A stretch of DNA of 64,000 nt from Rhizobium sullae (lineage in GTDB: Bacteria; Pseudomonadota; Alphaproteobacteria; Rhizobiales; Rhizobiaceae), in the NCBI RefSeq assembly GCF_900169785.1, contig NZ_FWER01000022.1, forward strand, positions 1 to 64,000. The letters are read 5' to 3'. Of the stretch, positions 8,716 to 17,769 are shown piece after piece (the stretch's first letter is position 1; the number at the start of each line of letters is the position of its first letter). The notes beneath the pieces were generated by a model, which did not search any database, had not been told where the DNA came from, and was given only the letters and a program-made list of their open reading frames with translations. The translations under genes were made by a program, and so were the position numbers.

Positions 8716-10568
8716 ATGTCGATTTCAGATGCGATCTACCGTCCCTTCGAGACGCTGATCCGGCCGCTCGATATTCCCTACCGACCACTGCCTTCCAAGG
8801 GGCCTGTGACCGTCCTTCTGCATTTCATCTCGATGTTCCGCGGCGTTCTGATCGTCTTGGCGCTTGCCTCCATGGCGATGGAGGCAATCAACCTGACGAT
8901 CGTCTGGGGGCTTTCGGTCATCATCGACGGCGTGACGCAAAGGGCGCGTCTGACTTCCTGCACAGCGAACGGCCGCTTCTTACTTTCCTCGGGCTTTTGA
9001 TCTTTCCGGGCATGCCGGTCGCCTCGTTTCTTACGAACACCCTCACCTCGCATACGCTCGGTGTCGGCATGCCGGCCGCCATCCAATGGCAGGGTCACAA
9101 GGCAGTGGAAAGGCAGGATCTTGCCTTCTTTCACGATCTCTTTGCCGGACAGGTCGCCTCGCGCCTGTCGCAGGTGGCGTCCGCCGTCCAGCAGCAGATC
9201 ATCGCCGCCTTCCAGTCCATTCCGCGCTTTCTGCTGCAGATGGTCGGCTCCGTAATCCTGCTTACGAGCCTGTCCTGGCAGCTCGCCCTGCCGGTCGTCG
9301 TCTGGATCGCGCTCAATGTGGCGCTCGCCGTCAAGATGGCGCCAGTCTTCGCCGAACGCTCGCGCCGCACCGCCAAGCAGCGCAGCCTCGTCGCCGGCGC
9401 CATTACCGATCTCTACACCAACATGCAGATGATCAAACAGTTTGCGGCCGAAGACAGTGAAGCGGGCGCCATCCGCCACATCATTCAGAAGGCCATGCAC
9501 ACGCAGCACAGGGAACAACGCATCTACCGCACGTCGGAACTGACTGTCGTAGCGCTCAATATGGCGCTCTGGCTGGCGATGCTTTCGATCGGTTTTTCGG
9601 GCCTCGTCAACGGCTTTTTGACAGTCGGCGAGTTCGTCGGGGCGGTCTACATCCTCCAACGGCTGTCCGGGCACACCTTCACCTTCCTGCAGATGGGCCA
9701 GCAGATCTTCCAGGCGATCGGCACCATCAAGGACGCCATGCCGGTGATGACGACGCCGCCTACCATCACCGACCGGCCGGCCGCCACCGAACTGGCGGTC
9801 AGCCGCGGGGAGATCCGTTTCGAAAATGTCCGCTTTGCCTACAGGTCCGGCACGCCGGTGATCGATGAGCTGTCGTTGACGGTCCGGCCCGGTGAGAAGG
9901 TCGGCCTGGTCGGCCTCTCCGGGGCCGGCAAGACCACGCTGGTGAGCCTGCTGCTGCGCTTCTACGACATACGGGACGGCGCGGTCTTGATCGATGGACA
10001 GGACATCCGCGCGGTGACGCAGGCAAGCCTTCGCCGCAATATAGGGGTCATTGCTCAGGACGTCGCGCTGCTGCACCGTTCGGTCGGCGACAATATCCGT
10101 TACGGCCGGCCCGAGGCGACACAGGGTGAGATCGAACAGGCGGCGAAGATGGCAAGAGCCGATGCGTTCATTGCCGACCTTGCGGACGGCGAAGGGCGCA
10201 AGGGCTATGACGCCTTTGTCGGCGACCGCGGCATCAAGCTCTCCGGCGGCCAACGGCAGCGCGTGGCGATCGCCCGCGTTCTGCTGAAGGACGCCCCGAT
10301 CCTCGTGCTGGATGAGGCGACTTCCGCCCTCGACAGCGAATCTGAGGCCGCCATTCAGGAAAAGCTCAACCTGGTGATGGAGGGAAAGACGGTCGTTGCC
10401 ATCGCACACCGCCTTTCAACCATCGCCAGGATGGACCGGATCGTCGTGCTCGATCAGGGGCGCATCGTGTCAGAAGGCAGGCCCGACGAACTGGTCGAAC
10501 GGGATGGCCTTTTTGCCCGTCTGTGGATACGCCAGACCGGTGGCTTTATTCCTGAAGAAATCAATTAA
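8716..10568 (+). pseudogene. Multidrug/lipid-type ABC exporter (fused permease-ATPase) with a one-base frameshift
   Basis: The complete protein would be about 617 residues: a six-helix ABC_membrane domain, then an ATPase with Walker A GLSGAGKTT, signature LSGGQRQRVAIARVLL, Walker B ILVLDEATSALD and a switch His in VVAIAHRLST. The first part (MSISDAIYRPFETLIRPL to IIDGVTQ) is in one frame to about 8940. From KGASDFLHSERPLLTFLGLL onward the protein continues in another frame to 10568. One base is missing in the run CAAAGGG at 8938-8944; CAAAAGGG would restore CAA AAG GGC. No further lesion is seen, so this is either a very recent inactivation or a sequencing error. Neighbours give no substrate hint. 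Confidence 0.85.
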
Positions 10569-10820
10569 TCTAATGGGTTATCCCGTTCGCGCAGGTAGAC
10601 ACTTCTAATGGTATCTCGAGGCGGGCGGATTTCATTCCCAAAAAGGTCGGCGGAGCGGTCCTCGGGCCGGAGTGAGCGCAAAATCAACAAGCTATCTCGC
10701 GTCAGGTGGTAGCAGGGCCTGATTGGCCCACAGTTGTTTTCGGATTTGCGTGGCAACGCGACCTTAGTAAGGCGAGCATCTGGCTCAAAAACAGACTTAT
10801 CCCTGGAAGGCAGTCCGCCC

Positions 10821-10852
10821 CTGCGTCAGGACACCACTTCGTCCTGACGCAG
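10821..10852 (-). other. Perfect 11-bp stem-loop over the 3' end of the tetR gene
   Basis: CTGCGTCAGGA and TCCTGACGCAG pair perfectly around a 10-base loop and straddle the stop codon of the TetR-family gene. There is no T-run on either strand. It may protect the 3' end of the message or act as a weak bidirectional terminator. The gap 10569-10820 otherwise shows no gene. Confidence 0.55.
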
Positions 10853-11410
10853 CTGGATCAGCGCCCTCGCCGCAGCTTTCCCCGCCGCGAGCATGCGATC
10901 TGATAATTCCGTCCCTTCCACTGCGCGGGCCAGTTGCAGCGAGCCGATGAGCGTCGCAAAGACGCCCAGTGCCACGCCGTCCGGATCCTTGGCCTGGGGA
11001 AGTGCGGCAGACAACTGGCGCACCAAAGACAGTAAGTGGTCGGTATAGACCTCGCGCGTTTCGGGTGGCTGGCGCGCGAGCTCCGGCAGCAGCGCGGCAG
11101 AAGCGCAGCCCTTTCCCGGATTGTCCCGGTGCTCAGCTGACAGATACGCCTCTATGGCCATCTCCGGGCCAAGAGAGGCCAGTGCTTCCGCAAGTTGCTG
11201 CGACTGGAGCTCCATAGCTGCCACCACGCTTTCACGCACAAGCTCCGCCTTGGAGTGAAAGTGCGGATAGAAGGCCCCGTTCGTAAGTCCGGCGTCGCCC
11301 ATGATGGTTGCCAGTCCGGACGCAGCTATGCCGTCACTCCGAAATCGGTCGGCGGCGACCTCCATGATCCGGCCGCGTGACGCGTCCTTTCGGCCCTTTT
11401 CGTAGCGCAT
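10826..11410 (-). CDS. TetR/AcrR-family transcriptional regulator
   Basis: A 194-residue regulator. The N-terminal helix-turn-helix covers about residues 8-55 (RGRIMEVAADRFRSDGIAASGLATIMGDAGLTNGAFYPHFHSKAELV), with the TetR signature GAFYxHFxSK. The C-terminal ligand-binding helical domain includes NPGKGCASAALLPELARQ. It is divergent from the SDR/hydrolase/oxidoreductase operon. Two 14-bp palindromes lie between the two start codons, which fits autoregulation and repression of the operon released by a small, perhaps electrophilic, ligand. Confidence 0.92.
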   Translation of the reverse strand: MRYEKGRKDASRGRIMEVAADRFRSDGIAASGLATIMGDAGLTNGAFYPHFHSKAELVRESVVAAMELQSQQLAEALASLGPEMAIEAYLSAEHRDNPGKGCASAALLPELARQPPETREVYTDHLLSLVRQLSAALPQAKDPDGVALGVFATLIGSLQLARAVEGTELSDRMLAAGKAAARALIQLRQDEVVS

Positions 11411-11435
11411 GGCTGCTATTCCTTTCTGCTATTGC

Positions 11436-11449
11436 ATTATGCTCATAAT
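11436..11449. promoter_or_regulatory. TetR operator candidate 1
   Basis: ATTATG-CT-CATAAT is a perfect 6-2-6 palindrome in the tetR/SDR divergent region. Its centre lies 19 bp from that of a second 6-2-6 palindrome. A longer perfect repeat, ATTGCATTA (11431-11439) and TAATGCAAT (11465-11473), encloses the pair. Confidence 0.65.
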
Positions 11450-11454
11450 CCTAT

Positions 11455-11468
11455 ATTACAAGTGTAAT
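11455..11468. promoter_or_regulatory. TetR operator candidate 2
   Basis: ATTACA-AG-TGTAAT is a perfect 6-2-6 palindrome. With the site at 11436-11449 it forms a tandem pair typical of TetR-family autoregulated divergent promoters. Promoter hexamers could not be assigned with confidence. Confidence 0.65.
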
Positions 11469-11513
11469 GCAATTAACGCGAAAAAGCTAGCCCTCACGAT
11501 TTTGGAGCACGAA

Positions 11514-12329
11514 ATGAAGACGAATTCGGGAAAGACGGCGCTCGTGACCGGAGCCTCCTCGGGTATCGGCCGTGCCAGCGCCGAGGCACTGGCGCGGGCT
11601 GGGTTTACGGTTTTCGGGACAAGTCGGCGCGCGGTCGGCAACAGCCCAGACGGGGTGACCATGCTGGTTTGCGACGTAACCGACGGCGAGTCGGTCGCAT
11701 CACTGGTTTCGACGGTACACTCGCAGACCGGCCGTATTGACCTCCTGGTCAACAATGCCGGCATCGGCATGCGTGGAGGCGCCGAGGAATCCTCGGTCGC
11801 GCAGGTGCAGGCCCTGTTCGACGTCAATCTGTTCGGCGTCATCCGCATGACCAATGCGGTGTTGCCGGCGATGCGGCGGCGCGGTGGAGGGCGCATCATC
11901 AACATAGGTTCGATCCTGGGATTGGTCCCCGCGCCATACTCGGCTCACTACTCGGCCGCCAAGCACGCGCTCGAGGGCTATTCGGAATCCCTCGATCATG
12001 AGGTTCGTGCCTTCAACGTTCGTGTCTCGGTTATCGAGCCGGCATTCGTCCGTACCGTCTTCGACCAGAACGGCATCGAGCCGGATTCCGTGTTGAAAGA
12101 ATACGATCGGGCTCGAGCCGGGGTCGACGCGCTCCTTCGCGATGTGATGCCGAAAGCCGACCGGCCGGAGATAGTTGCGGATGTGGTCGTGAAGGCCGCG
12201 ACCGATGCCCGTCCGCGACCGCGCTATACCGCCGGCAAGGCTGCGCGGCAGGTCAGCCTCCTGCGCCGCTTTGCCCCCGTGGGGATATTCGACAAGAGCC
12301 TGCGCAAGCAGTTCCGCTTACCGGTCTGA
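11514..12329 (+). CDS. Short-chain dehydrogenase/reductase (SDR)
   Basis: A 271-residue classical SDR. The NAD(P) motif is TGASSGIG (residues 11-18), NNAG lies near residue 80, and the catalytic Ser and YxxxK appear in GSILGLVPAPYSAHYSAAKHALEG. The start at 11514 follows TTGGAGCACGAA; upstream codons overlap the operator region and are not credible. It is the first gene of a three-gene operon with an alpha/beta hydrolase and a quinone-oxidoreductase-like protein, opposite a TetR regulator. This resembles stress- or xenobiotic-responsive reductase operons. The substrate is unknown. Confidence 0.88.
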   Translation: MKTNSGKTALVTGASSGIGRASAEALARAGFTVFGTSRRAVGNSPDGVTMLVCDVTDGESVASLVSTVHSQTGRIDLLVNNAGIGMRGGAEESSVAQVQALFDVNLFGVIRMTNAVLPAMRRRGGGRIINIGSILGLVPAPYSAHYSAAKHALEGYSESLDHEVRAFNVRVSVIEPAFVRTVFDQNGIEPDSVLKEYDRARAGVDALLRDVMPKADRPEIVADVVVKAATDARPRPRYTAGKAARQVSLLRRFAPVGIFDKSLRKQFRLPV

Positions 12330-12414
12330 ACAACAGCGAGGCAGAAGATTTCACGCACATGCGACTAGCACCACAAACACAATTGCCAGGCCCTACAGGA
12401 CGGAGGTGCCACGC

Positions 12415-13356
12415 ATGACGCATACATTCAATCAGTCGCCCCGTTCACGGACCTTGTTCCAGGACACGCCAACTCGCACTGTCGATGTCGGCGGCACGGC
12501 ATTTGTCTACCGGGAGGTCGGGCCTAATAGGGGCGTGCCGGTGATCCTGCTCAACCATCTCGCTGCTCAGCTGGACAATTTTGATCCCCGCATCGTCGAC
12601 GGCCTCGCTGCGACCCGGCGGGTGATTGCCTTCGACAATCGCGGCATCGGTGCTTCGGGTGGCAAAACTCCGTCGACCATTTCCGAGATGGCGCGGGATG
12701 CGGTCGCCTTTATCCGGGCGTTGGGGTTCGAGGAAGTCGACCTCTTCGGCTTTTCACTCGGCGGCTTCGTGGCGCAGGAGATTGTGCTGACTGAGCCTAA
12801 GCTTGTGCACAAACTCATCCTGGCTGGCACGGGGCCGGCCGGTGGGGAAGGCATCGACAAGGTGACGCCGCTGACGATCATGGACATGATCAAGGGCGCG
12901 CTGACTTTTCGGGATCCGAAGTACTATCTCTTCTTCACAAGGACGACGAATGGGCGCCGCGCCGCCAAGGCATTTTTGGAACGGCTGAAAGAGCGCCGCA
13001 CCGACCGGGATGGGGCGATATCGCTGAGCGCGTTCGGCGCGCAACTCAAAGCGATCAAGGCCTACGGACTGCAGGCACCGCAAAATCTGAACGCCATCCG
13101 CGTTCCTACTTTGGTTGCGAATGGCGACCAAGACAAGATGGTGCCGAGCAGCAATACCTACGATCTCGCCCGGCGTATCCCGGGGGCGCATCTGGTTATC
13201 TACCCGGATGCGGGGCATGGCGGGGTATTTCAGAACTTCGCCGATTTCGTCCCGAGAGCTCTGTCCTTCCTTGAGGCTGAGGCACTCCCGCAGGGCGGCT
13301 ATGCAGCTGAAAATATTCGGCTTGTTTCGTCCCAAAACACCAACAGATTCTCTTAG
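12415..13356 (+). CDS. Alpha/beta-fold hydrolase
   Basis: A 313-residue alpha/beta hydrolase related to haloperoxidase-like esterases. The nucleophile elbow is GFSLGG with Ser114, the oxyanion-side motif is LLNHLAAQLDNFD, the acid is likely in ANGDQDKMVP and the catalytic His is in YPDAGHGGVFQ. GGAGG is placed eight bases before the ATG at 12415, so the open frame further upstream is discarded. No signal peptide is seen. It lies between an SDR and an MDR oxidoreductase in the TetR-linked operon. Substrate unknown. Confidence 0.88.
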   Translation: MTHTFNQSPRSRTLFQDTPTRTVDVGGTAFVYREVGPNRGVPVILLNHLAAQLDNFDPRIVDGLAATRRVIAFDNRGIGASGGKTPSTISEMARDAVAFIRALGFEEVDLFGFSLGGFVAQEIVLTEPKLVHKLILAGTGPAGGEGIDKVTPLTIMDMIKGALTFRDPKYYLFFTRTTNGRRAAKAFLERLKERRTDRDGAISLSAFGAQLKAIKAYGLQAPQNLNAIRVPTLVANGDQDKMVPSSNTYDLARRIPGAHLVIYPDAGHGGVFQNFADFVPRALSFLEAEALPQGGYAAENIRLVSSQNTNRFS

Positions 13357-13368
13357 AAAGTTACTGCC

Positions 13369-14370
13369 ATGAAGGCGTTCGTTGTCGATAAGTATAATAA
13401 AAAGGGCATTCTGCGGCTGGCCGAGATGCCGGAGCCCGAGCTTCAGGACCACGATGTCTTGGTCGAGGTCCATGCGGCAGGGGTGAATCTGCTGGATTCA
13501 AAGATCAGAACAGGCGAATTTAAGCTCATCCTTCCCTATCGCCGACCCTTCATCCTGGGCCACGATGTGGCTGGGATGGTGGTCCGGGTGGGATCAAACG
13601 TCCGCAAATTCAAGCCCGGTGACGAAGTCTACGCGCGGCCGCGCGATGGCCGGATAGGAACGTTCGCCCAATCGATCGCCATCAATGAAGCTGACGTCGC
13701 CTTGAAGCCCCAGAACCTCAGCATGGAAGAGGCGGCCTCGATCCCGCTGGTCGGTCTAACTGCCTGGCAGACGCTCGTCGAAAGGGCAAAGCTGAAGAAG
13801 GGACAGAAAGTCTTCATTCAGGCCGGCTCCGGCGGCGTGGGAACATTCGCCATTCAACTGGCAAAGCAGCTCGGCGCGACCGTTGCGACGACAGCGAGCG
13901 CAGCGAGTGCCGATCTGGTCAAGGGTCTTGGCGCCGATGTCGTCGTCGACTACAGGAAAGACGACTTCGAGAACGTCCTGTCGGGCTACGATGTCGTCTT
14001 GAACAGCCAGGATACCAGAACGCTTGAAAAATCCCTGAATGTGCTGAAGCCGGGTGGGAAGCTCATCTCCATCTCCGGTCCCCCGGATCCCGAATTTGCC
14101 AAGGAGCAGGGACTGAACCTGGTGCTGCGGTTGATACTGCACCTATTAAGCCGCGCTATTCGGATCAAGGCCAAGCACCGTGGCGTGAGATATTCTTTCC
14201 TTTTCATGTGGGCGCAGGGTGATCAGCTGAGCAAAATCACGTCCCTTATAGAATCGGGAGCGATCCGCCCGGTTGTCGATCGGGTCTTTCCATTTGAAGC
14301 GACCAACGAGGCTCTGGCTTACGTCGAAACAGGACGTGTCAAGGGCAAGGTCGTCATCAAGGTCAGATAA
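13369..14370 (+). CDS. NAD(P)-dependent quinone oxidoreductase-like alcohol dehydrogenase (MDR superfamily)
   Basis: A 333-residue zinc-free MDR-family reductase. The GroES-like domain occupies about 1-125 (GHDVAGMVVRVGSNVRKFKPGDEVYAR). The nucleotide-binding domain contains IQAGSGGVGTFAIQLAKQLGA (about 143-163) and ends GRVKGKVVIKVR, as in NADPH-quinone and enone reductases. The zinc-ligand cysteines of alcohol dehydrogenases are absent. It is the last gene of the operon begun at 11514, 12 bases after the hydrolase, and a terminator-like structure follows. Confidence 0.88.
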   Translation: MKAFVVDKYNKKGILRLAEMPEPELQDHDVLVEVHAAGVNLLDSKIRTGEFKLILPYRRPFILGHDVAGMVVRVGSNVRKFKPGDEVYARPRDGRIGTFAQSIAINEADVALKPQNLSMEEAASIPLVGLTAWQTLVERAKLKKGQKVFIQAGSGGVGTFAIQLAKQLGATVATTASAASADLVKGLGADVVVDYRKDDFENVLSGYDVVLNSQDTRTLEKSLNVLKPGGKLISISGPPDPEFAKEQGLNLVLRLILHLLSRAIRIKAKHRGVRYSFLFMWAQGDQLSKITSLIESGAIRPVVDRVFPFEATNEALAYVETGRVKGKVVIKVR

Positions 14371-14452
14371 CAATTTCCTTGTTTTTGTGGGGATGCAAGA
14401 CGGCCTCGCTTGATGTCCACCCATGGCGTATCTGGCCCCAGGAACCGGAGCG

Positions 14453-14512
14453 GGACGGTGCCAAAACGACCTCGAAGAAGCTCGTGTTATCCGGCACCGT
14501 CCGTGATTTTTT
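14453..14512 (+). terminator. Terminator-like inverted repeat after the oxidoreductase operon
   Basis: GGACGGTGCC (14453-14462) and GGCACCGTCC (14493-14502) are perfect 10-bp arms around a 30-base loop. Six T follow at 14507-14512, overlapping the stop codon of the convergent DUF899 gene. The loop is long, so efficiency is uncertain. Confidence 0.5.
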
Positions 14513-15227
14513 ATATTTGAGATGAGTAGGAAAGCTTGGGATACCAATCTGCCGGACGCCCTTCCGGCGTGGTATCGAGTACCGTCCAGATCGGCATGGG
14601 GTCGGGCGCACCACGCGGATCCTGTCCCGGATCGGCCGTCACCTGTCCCATTTCTTCGCTCCAGAAGTGGCGTATCGTGCCGTCGCGCCGGGTGAAGACA
14701 TTGAACGCGGCATCATCGTTGCCGCCTTCTCCGAGCGCGCGATAGTCCCGGCTGTAGGCGCCATCAATGTCCGAATAAAGCGGCAGATAGCGCCAGCCGC
14801 GCTCCTTCTTGAACGACAGCAGCCTTTCGATGGGCGAGCGAGCAACGACCGCGAGCGCTACCCGTTGCTGCATGTCGGGCACTTCACCGTCCCAGGCAGA
14901 GAGCAAGCATGTGCACATAGGACAAGGACGCTCCCGTTCGGGACCGAACATGTAGCTGTAGACAACCAATGTATCCTTGTCGGCGAACAGGTCTTTCAAT
15001 GTCACGGGACCGCTATTTCCCTGAAACCTATATTCCTTCTTCACCTCGCCTCCAGGCGGAAGAGCGCGCCTCTGCTCGGCGACGCGCTCGATGTGGCGGC
15101 GCAACTCGATTTCTTCGGCAAGCAGAACATCTCGCGCACGCCGATAGTCTTCACTTTCATTTGGAAATCGCGCACCGTTTCTGCGGGCGAGTTCGATTGC
15201 GGGTGTCAGCCGCTGATGATCGGTCAT
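14511..15227 (-). CDS. DUF899 family thioredoxin-like protein
   Basis: A 238-residue member of the DUF899 (AhpC/thioredoxin-like) family. The N-terminal coiled segment RRARDVLLAEEIELRRHIERVAEQRRALPPGG is typical. The thioredoxin-like core contains YMFGPERERPCPMCTCLLSAWDG, with the CPMC pair in redox position, and WRYLPLYSDIDGAYSRDY. The family C-terminus (FNVFTRRDGTIRHFWSEEM) is present. The start at 15227 has GGAGGATATT before it; the open frame continues upstream without support. The family has no firmly assigned reaction. It stands alone. Confidence 0.88.
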   Translation of the reverse strand: MTDHQRLTPAIELARRNGARFPNESEDYRRARDVLLAEEIELRRHIERVAEQRRALPPGGEVKKEYRFQGNSGPVTLKDLFADKDTLVVYSYMFGPERERPCPMCTCLLSAWDGEVPDMQQRVALAVVARSPIERLLSFKKERGWRYLPLYSDIDGAYSRDYRALGEGGNDDAAFNVFTRRDGTIRHFWSEEMGQVTADPGQDPRGAPDPMPIWTVLDTTPEGRPADWYPKLSYSSQI

Positions 15228-15483
15228 AATATCCTCCGTCGATCTGATCATGAGAGAGGAGCCGTCTGCCGTCTCCCCCAGGCTATTGAACGCAAGGCAC
15301 CGGCCGTCATTCGAATGACGGTCTGGAACTTGAGCGTTCGCCTGTTCAAGGACGATCGACGGGCGCCGAAATCGACAGCGCTGCGGATAATGTTTGCCTG
15401 TCCTTGCGAAAAAGATTGGCCGCCCCGGCTTCGAGACTTGGTCTAAACGCGCCGATAGGACGATAGTATGCGGAACCTGCCGA

Positions 15484-16314
15484 TCAACCCGGTGGAGTTC
15501 GGATCTCGAAGGTGTGTTCCTTACCCGGGAAACGGCGGTTTCGGACATCGTCGGCATAAGCGCTTGCCGCGTCTTCGATCGCCTGTGCGAGACCGGCATA
15601 GCGCTTGACGAATTTGGGCGTGAAATCCGTGAACATGCCCAGCATGTCTTCCGCAACCAGGATCTGGCCGTCGCAGGCCGGTGACGCGCCGATGCCGATG
15701 GTCGGCACGTGGATTGCGGCGGTCACCTCGTGCGCCAGGGGCTCGACCATACCCTCGATGACGACGGCAAAAGCACCGGAACCGCCGACCGCTCTGGCAT
15801 CCCGCCTGATCTTGGCGGTCTCGCTTTCGCAGTGGCCGAGTGAGCGATAGCTGCCGGCCGTGTGCACCTGCTGCGGCATCAGCCCGATATGCCCGCAGAC
15901 CGGCACGCCGCGGGCGGTCAGGAAGGCGATGGTCTCGACCATCTCCTCGCCGCCCTCCAGCTTGACGCCGTCGCAACCGGTTTCCTGCATGATCCGCACG
16001 GCGCTTCGAAAAGCCTGTTCCTTCGATTCCTGATAGCTGCCGAAGGGCAGATCGACGATCACGCAGGCTCGTATGACGCCGCGCATGACCGCCTGGCCGT
16101 GGGCGATCATCATGTCGAGCGTAACGGAAATCGTGCTCGGTAGGCCATAAAGCACCATGCCGACGGAATCGCCGACCAAAAGCAGGTCGCAATGGGCATC
16201 AAGGGCGCGCGCCATCGGTGTCGTATAAGCGGTCAGGCAGACGATCGGCGCTGAGCCCTTCATGGACTGGATGCGAGACGGTGTCAGCCGTTTTTGGCCA
16301 GAAGCCTTGCTCAT
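15484..16314 (-). CDS. panB: 3-methyl-2-oxobutanoate hydroxymethyltransferase (ketopantoate hydroxymethyltransferase)
   Basis: A 276-residue TIM-barrel enzyme that makes ketopantoate from alpha-ketoisovalerate and methylenetetrahydrofolate, the first step of pantothenate synthesis. Marks are LTAYTTPMARALD, LLVGDSVGMVLYG (metal-binding DSVG), VKLEGGEE, PVCGHIGLMPQ and TIGIGASPACDGQILVAED. The ATG at 16314 overlaps the TGA of panC (TGATG), so the pair is translationally coupled; a GTG one codon earlier is less likely. The panC-then-panB order is widespread in Rhizobiaceae. This may be the only essential biosynthetic operon in the window. Confidence 0.95.
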   Translation of the reverse strand: MSKASGQKRLTPSRIQSMKGSAPIVCLTAYTTPMARALDAHCDLLLVGDSVGMVLYGLPSTISVTLDMMIAHGQAVMRGVIRACVIVDLPFGSYQESKEQAFRSAVRIMQETGCDGVKLEGGEEMVETIAFLTARGVPVCGHIGLMPQQVHTAGSYRSLGHCESETAKIRRDARAVGGSGAFAVVIEGMVEPLAHEVTAAIHVPTIGIGASPACDGQILVAEDMLGMFTDFTPKFVKRYAGLAQAIEDAASAYADDVRNRRFPGKEHTFEIRTPPG

Positions 16315-17189
16315 CACGCAGCCCTCGACTGGGTTTGGCGCTGGCGGCCGACGACCCTGTTGTCGAGAAGCCTGGTCGTGCCGATCCGCACGAAGAGGGC
16401 GACAAGTGCTGGCCGATCGCGCAGCGTTTCGAGCGGCTTTAGGGTCATCGGATCGCGAACGGCGACGACTTCAGCCACGGCGAGCGGCTCGCGTGCAATG
16501 AATGCGGCCAATGCGGCCTCGAGCACCCGCGGATCATCGGTTCCCTCGCTGTAAAGCCGTTCAGCCTCGTCAAGTGCCTTTGGAACGATCACTGCAGCGG
16601 CACGCTCCTCAGCTGTCAGGTAGCTGTTTCGCGACGAAAGCGCCAATCCGTCGGCTTCCCGCACGGTCTCGACGGCAACAACGCGAACCGGCAGGGCAAT
16701 ATCCTCGACCATCCGTTTGATGATCACGACTTGCTGGTAGTCCTTTTTTCCAAAGTAGGCCGCATGCGGCTGAACGATATTGAAAAGCTTGGTCACGACG
16801 GTCGCGACACCGGCAAAATGTCCGGGCCGCACGGAACCCTCCAACTCGCTACCAAGCGACGGTACGTCCACGATTGTCTGCATCGGCCGCGGGTACATCT
16901 CCTCGACGCTTGGGGCGAAAAGAATTTCAACGCCGGCGGCAGAGAGCATTGCGCTGTCCCTTTCGAGGTCTCTCGGATATCGCGTGAGGTCTTCGTTCTG
17001 GCCGAACTGCAGCGGATTGACGAAGATGGAGACGACGACGGCATCGTTCTCGCTGCGGGCATGCGCGACCAGTTCCATATGCCCGGCATGAAGGAACCCC
17101 ATCGTCGGGACGAACCCGAGCGTCCGGCCTTCATTCTTGATCGCCGCGATGTGCTCCCGCAGTTCGGCAATCCTTGTTACGACACGCAT
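16314..17189 (-). CDS. panC: Pantothenate synthetase (pantoate-beta-alanine ligase)
   Basis: A 291-residue ATP-dependent ligase joining pantoate to beta-alanine. It shows FVPTMGFLHAGHMELVAHAR (a HIGH-type nucleotidyltransferase motif, His35 and His38), NPLQFGQNEDLTRYPRDLE, RPGHFAGVATVVTKLFNIV, YFGKKDYQQ and the KMSKS-like LSSRNSYL. It is followed directly by panB with a one-base overlap. GGGGAGGTGAAGG lies ahead of the ATG. The region 17190-17364 upstream holds no gene I can support. Confidence 0.96.
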   Translation of the reverse strand: MRVVTRIAELREHIAAIKNEGRTLGFVPTMGFLHAGHMELVAHARSENDAVVVSIFVNPLQFGQNEDLTRYPRDLERDSAMLSAAGVEILFAPSVEEMYPRPMQTIVDVPSLGSELEGSVRPGHFAGVATVVTKLFNIVQPHAAYFGKKDYQQVVIIKRMVEDIALPVRVVAVETVREADGLALSSRNSYLTAEERAAAVIVPKALDEAERLYSEGTDDPRVLEAALAAFIAREPLAVAEVVAVRDPMTLKPLETLRDRPALVALFVRIGTTRLLDNRVVGRQRQTQSRAA

Positions 17190-17364
17190 CCTTCACCTCC
17201 CCAGAAAGCGGTGGCGGATAGAAGTTGATTTCGCGCGAAGCGTCAACTCACTGCTTAAGATAATATCGATTAGACGCTCATGAAACTGATTTCAGGCAAT
17301 AACGAGCGGAGCTGCCTTCCAGAGAGTGCGGTTCACAAGCTGAGACTTCAACTTCGTTGCCGCG

Positions 17365-17769
17365 CTAGACCGATTTCCTGGGACGTCCACCCTTGGCACC
17401 GTTTGCGCGGCTTGCTGCGATTTTTGCGGGAGAACGGGATTGTCCGCCGCGTCGCTGAGCCTCCATAAAGGCCTTTGTGCCGAATACTCCATTCATGAGG
17501 CCGGAAATCGTATAATCCGCGTCGAGGCTTTCCCAATGCAGTCCCGTTTCGCCCAACAATTCGACCTCAGCAAGCTCTGCAGCCGTTGCTTCTTCCAGGC
17601 CCTGTAGAGATCGTGCCGGGAACATGAAAGCGGCCCCGTTCGTAAACTCGACAACGATCCGCTCCGAGGAACTATCGAAACGGACTGACGCCGGAATAGG
17701 CCTTTGAGCGCGTTCGACCTCCCAACGCCGCTTCGCTTGCGTCAGTTCTGCATCCGTGATCTCAGCCAT
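17365..17769 (-). CDS. DUF2442 domain protein (partner of DUF4160 protein)
   Basis: A 134-residue protein with a DUF2442 domain (about 25-95: VRFDSSSERIVVEFTNGAAFMFPARSLQGL, then LHWESLDADYTISGLMNGVFG) and a basic tail rich in Arg, Lys and Gly that may bind nucleic acid. The ATG at 17769 is preceded by GGAGAAAG and overlaps the upstream DUF4160 gene by eight bases. DUF4160/DUF2442 pairs are common and look like toxin-antitoxin modules in size and layout, but I know of no established activity. Confidence 0.85.
   Translation of the reverse strand: MAEITDAELTQAKRRWEVERAQRPIPASVRFDSSSERIVVEFTNGAAFMFPARSLQGLEEATAAELAEVELLGETGLHWESLDADYTISGLMNGVFGTKAFMEAQRRGGQSRSPAKIAASRANGAKGGRPRKSV

Noticed and set aside
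8935..8944. Programmed ribosomal frameshift in the ABC exporter
   Set aside because: The zero-frame codons ACG CAA AGG do not form an X XXY YYZ slippery heptamer, and exporters of this type are not known to use frameshifting.
8778..10409. 543-codon open frame on the - strand
   Set aside because: It is antisense to the ABC exporter, whose Walker and signature motifs are unambiguous.
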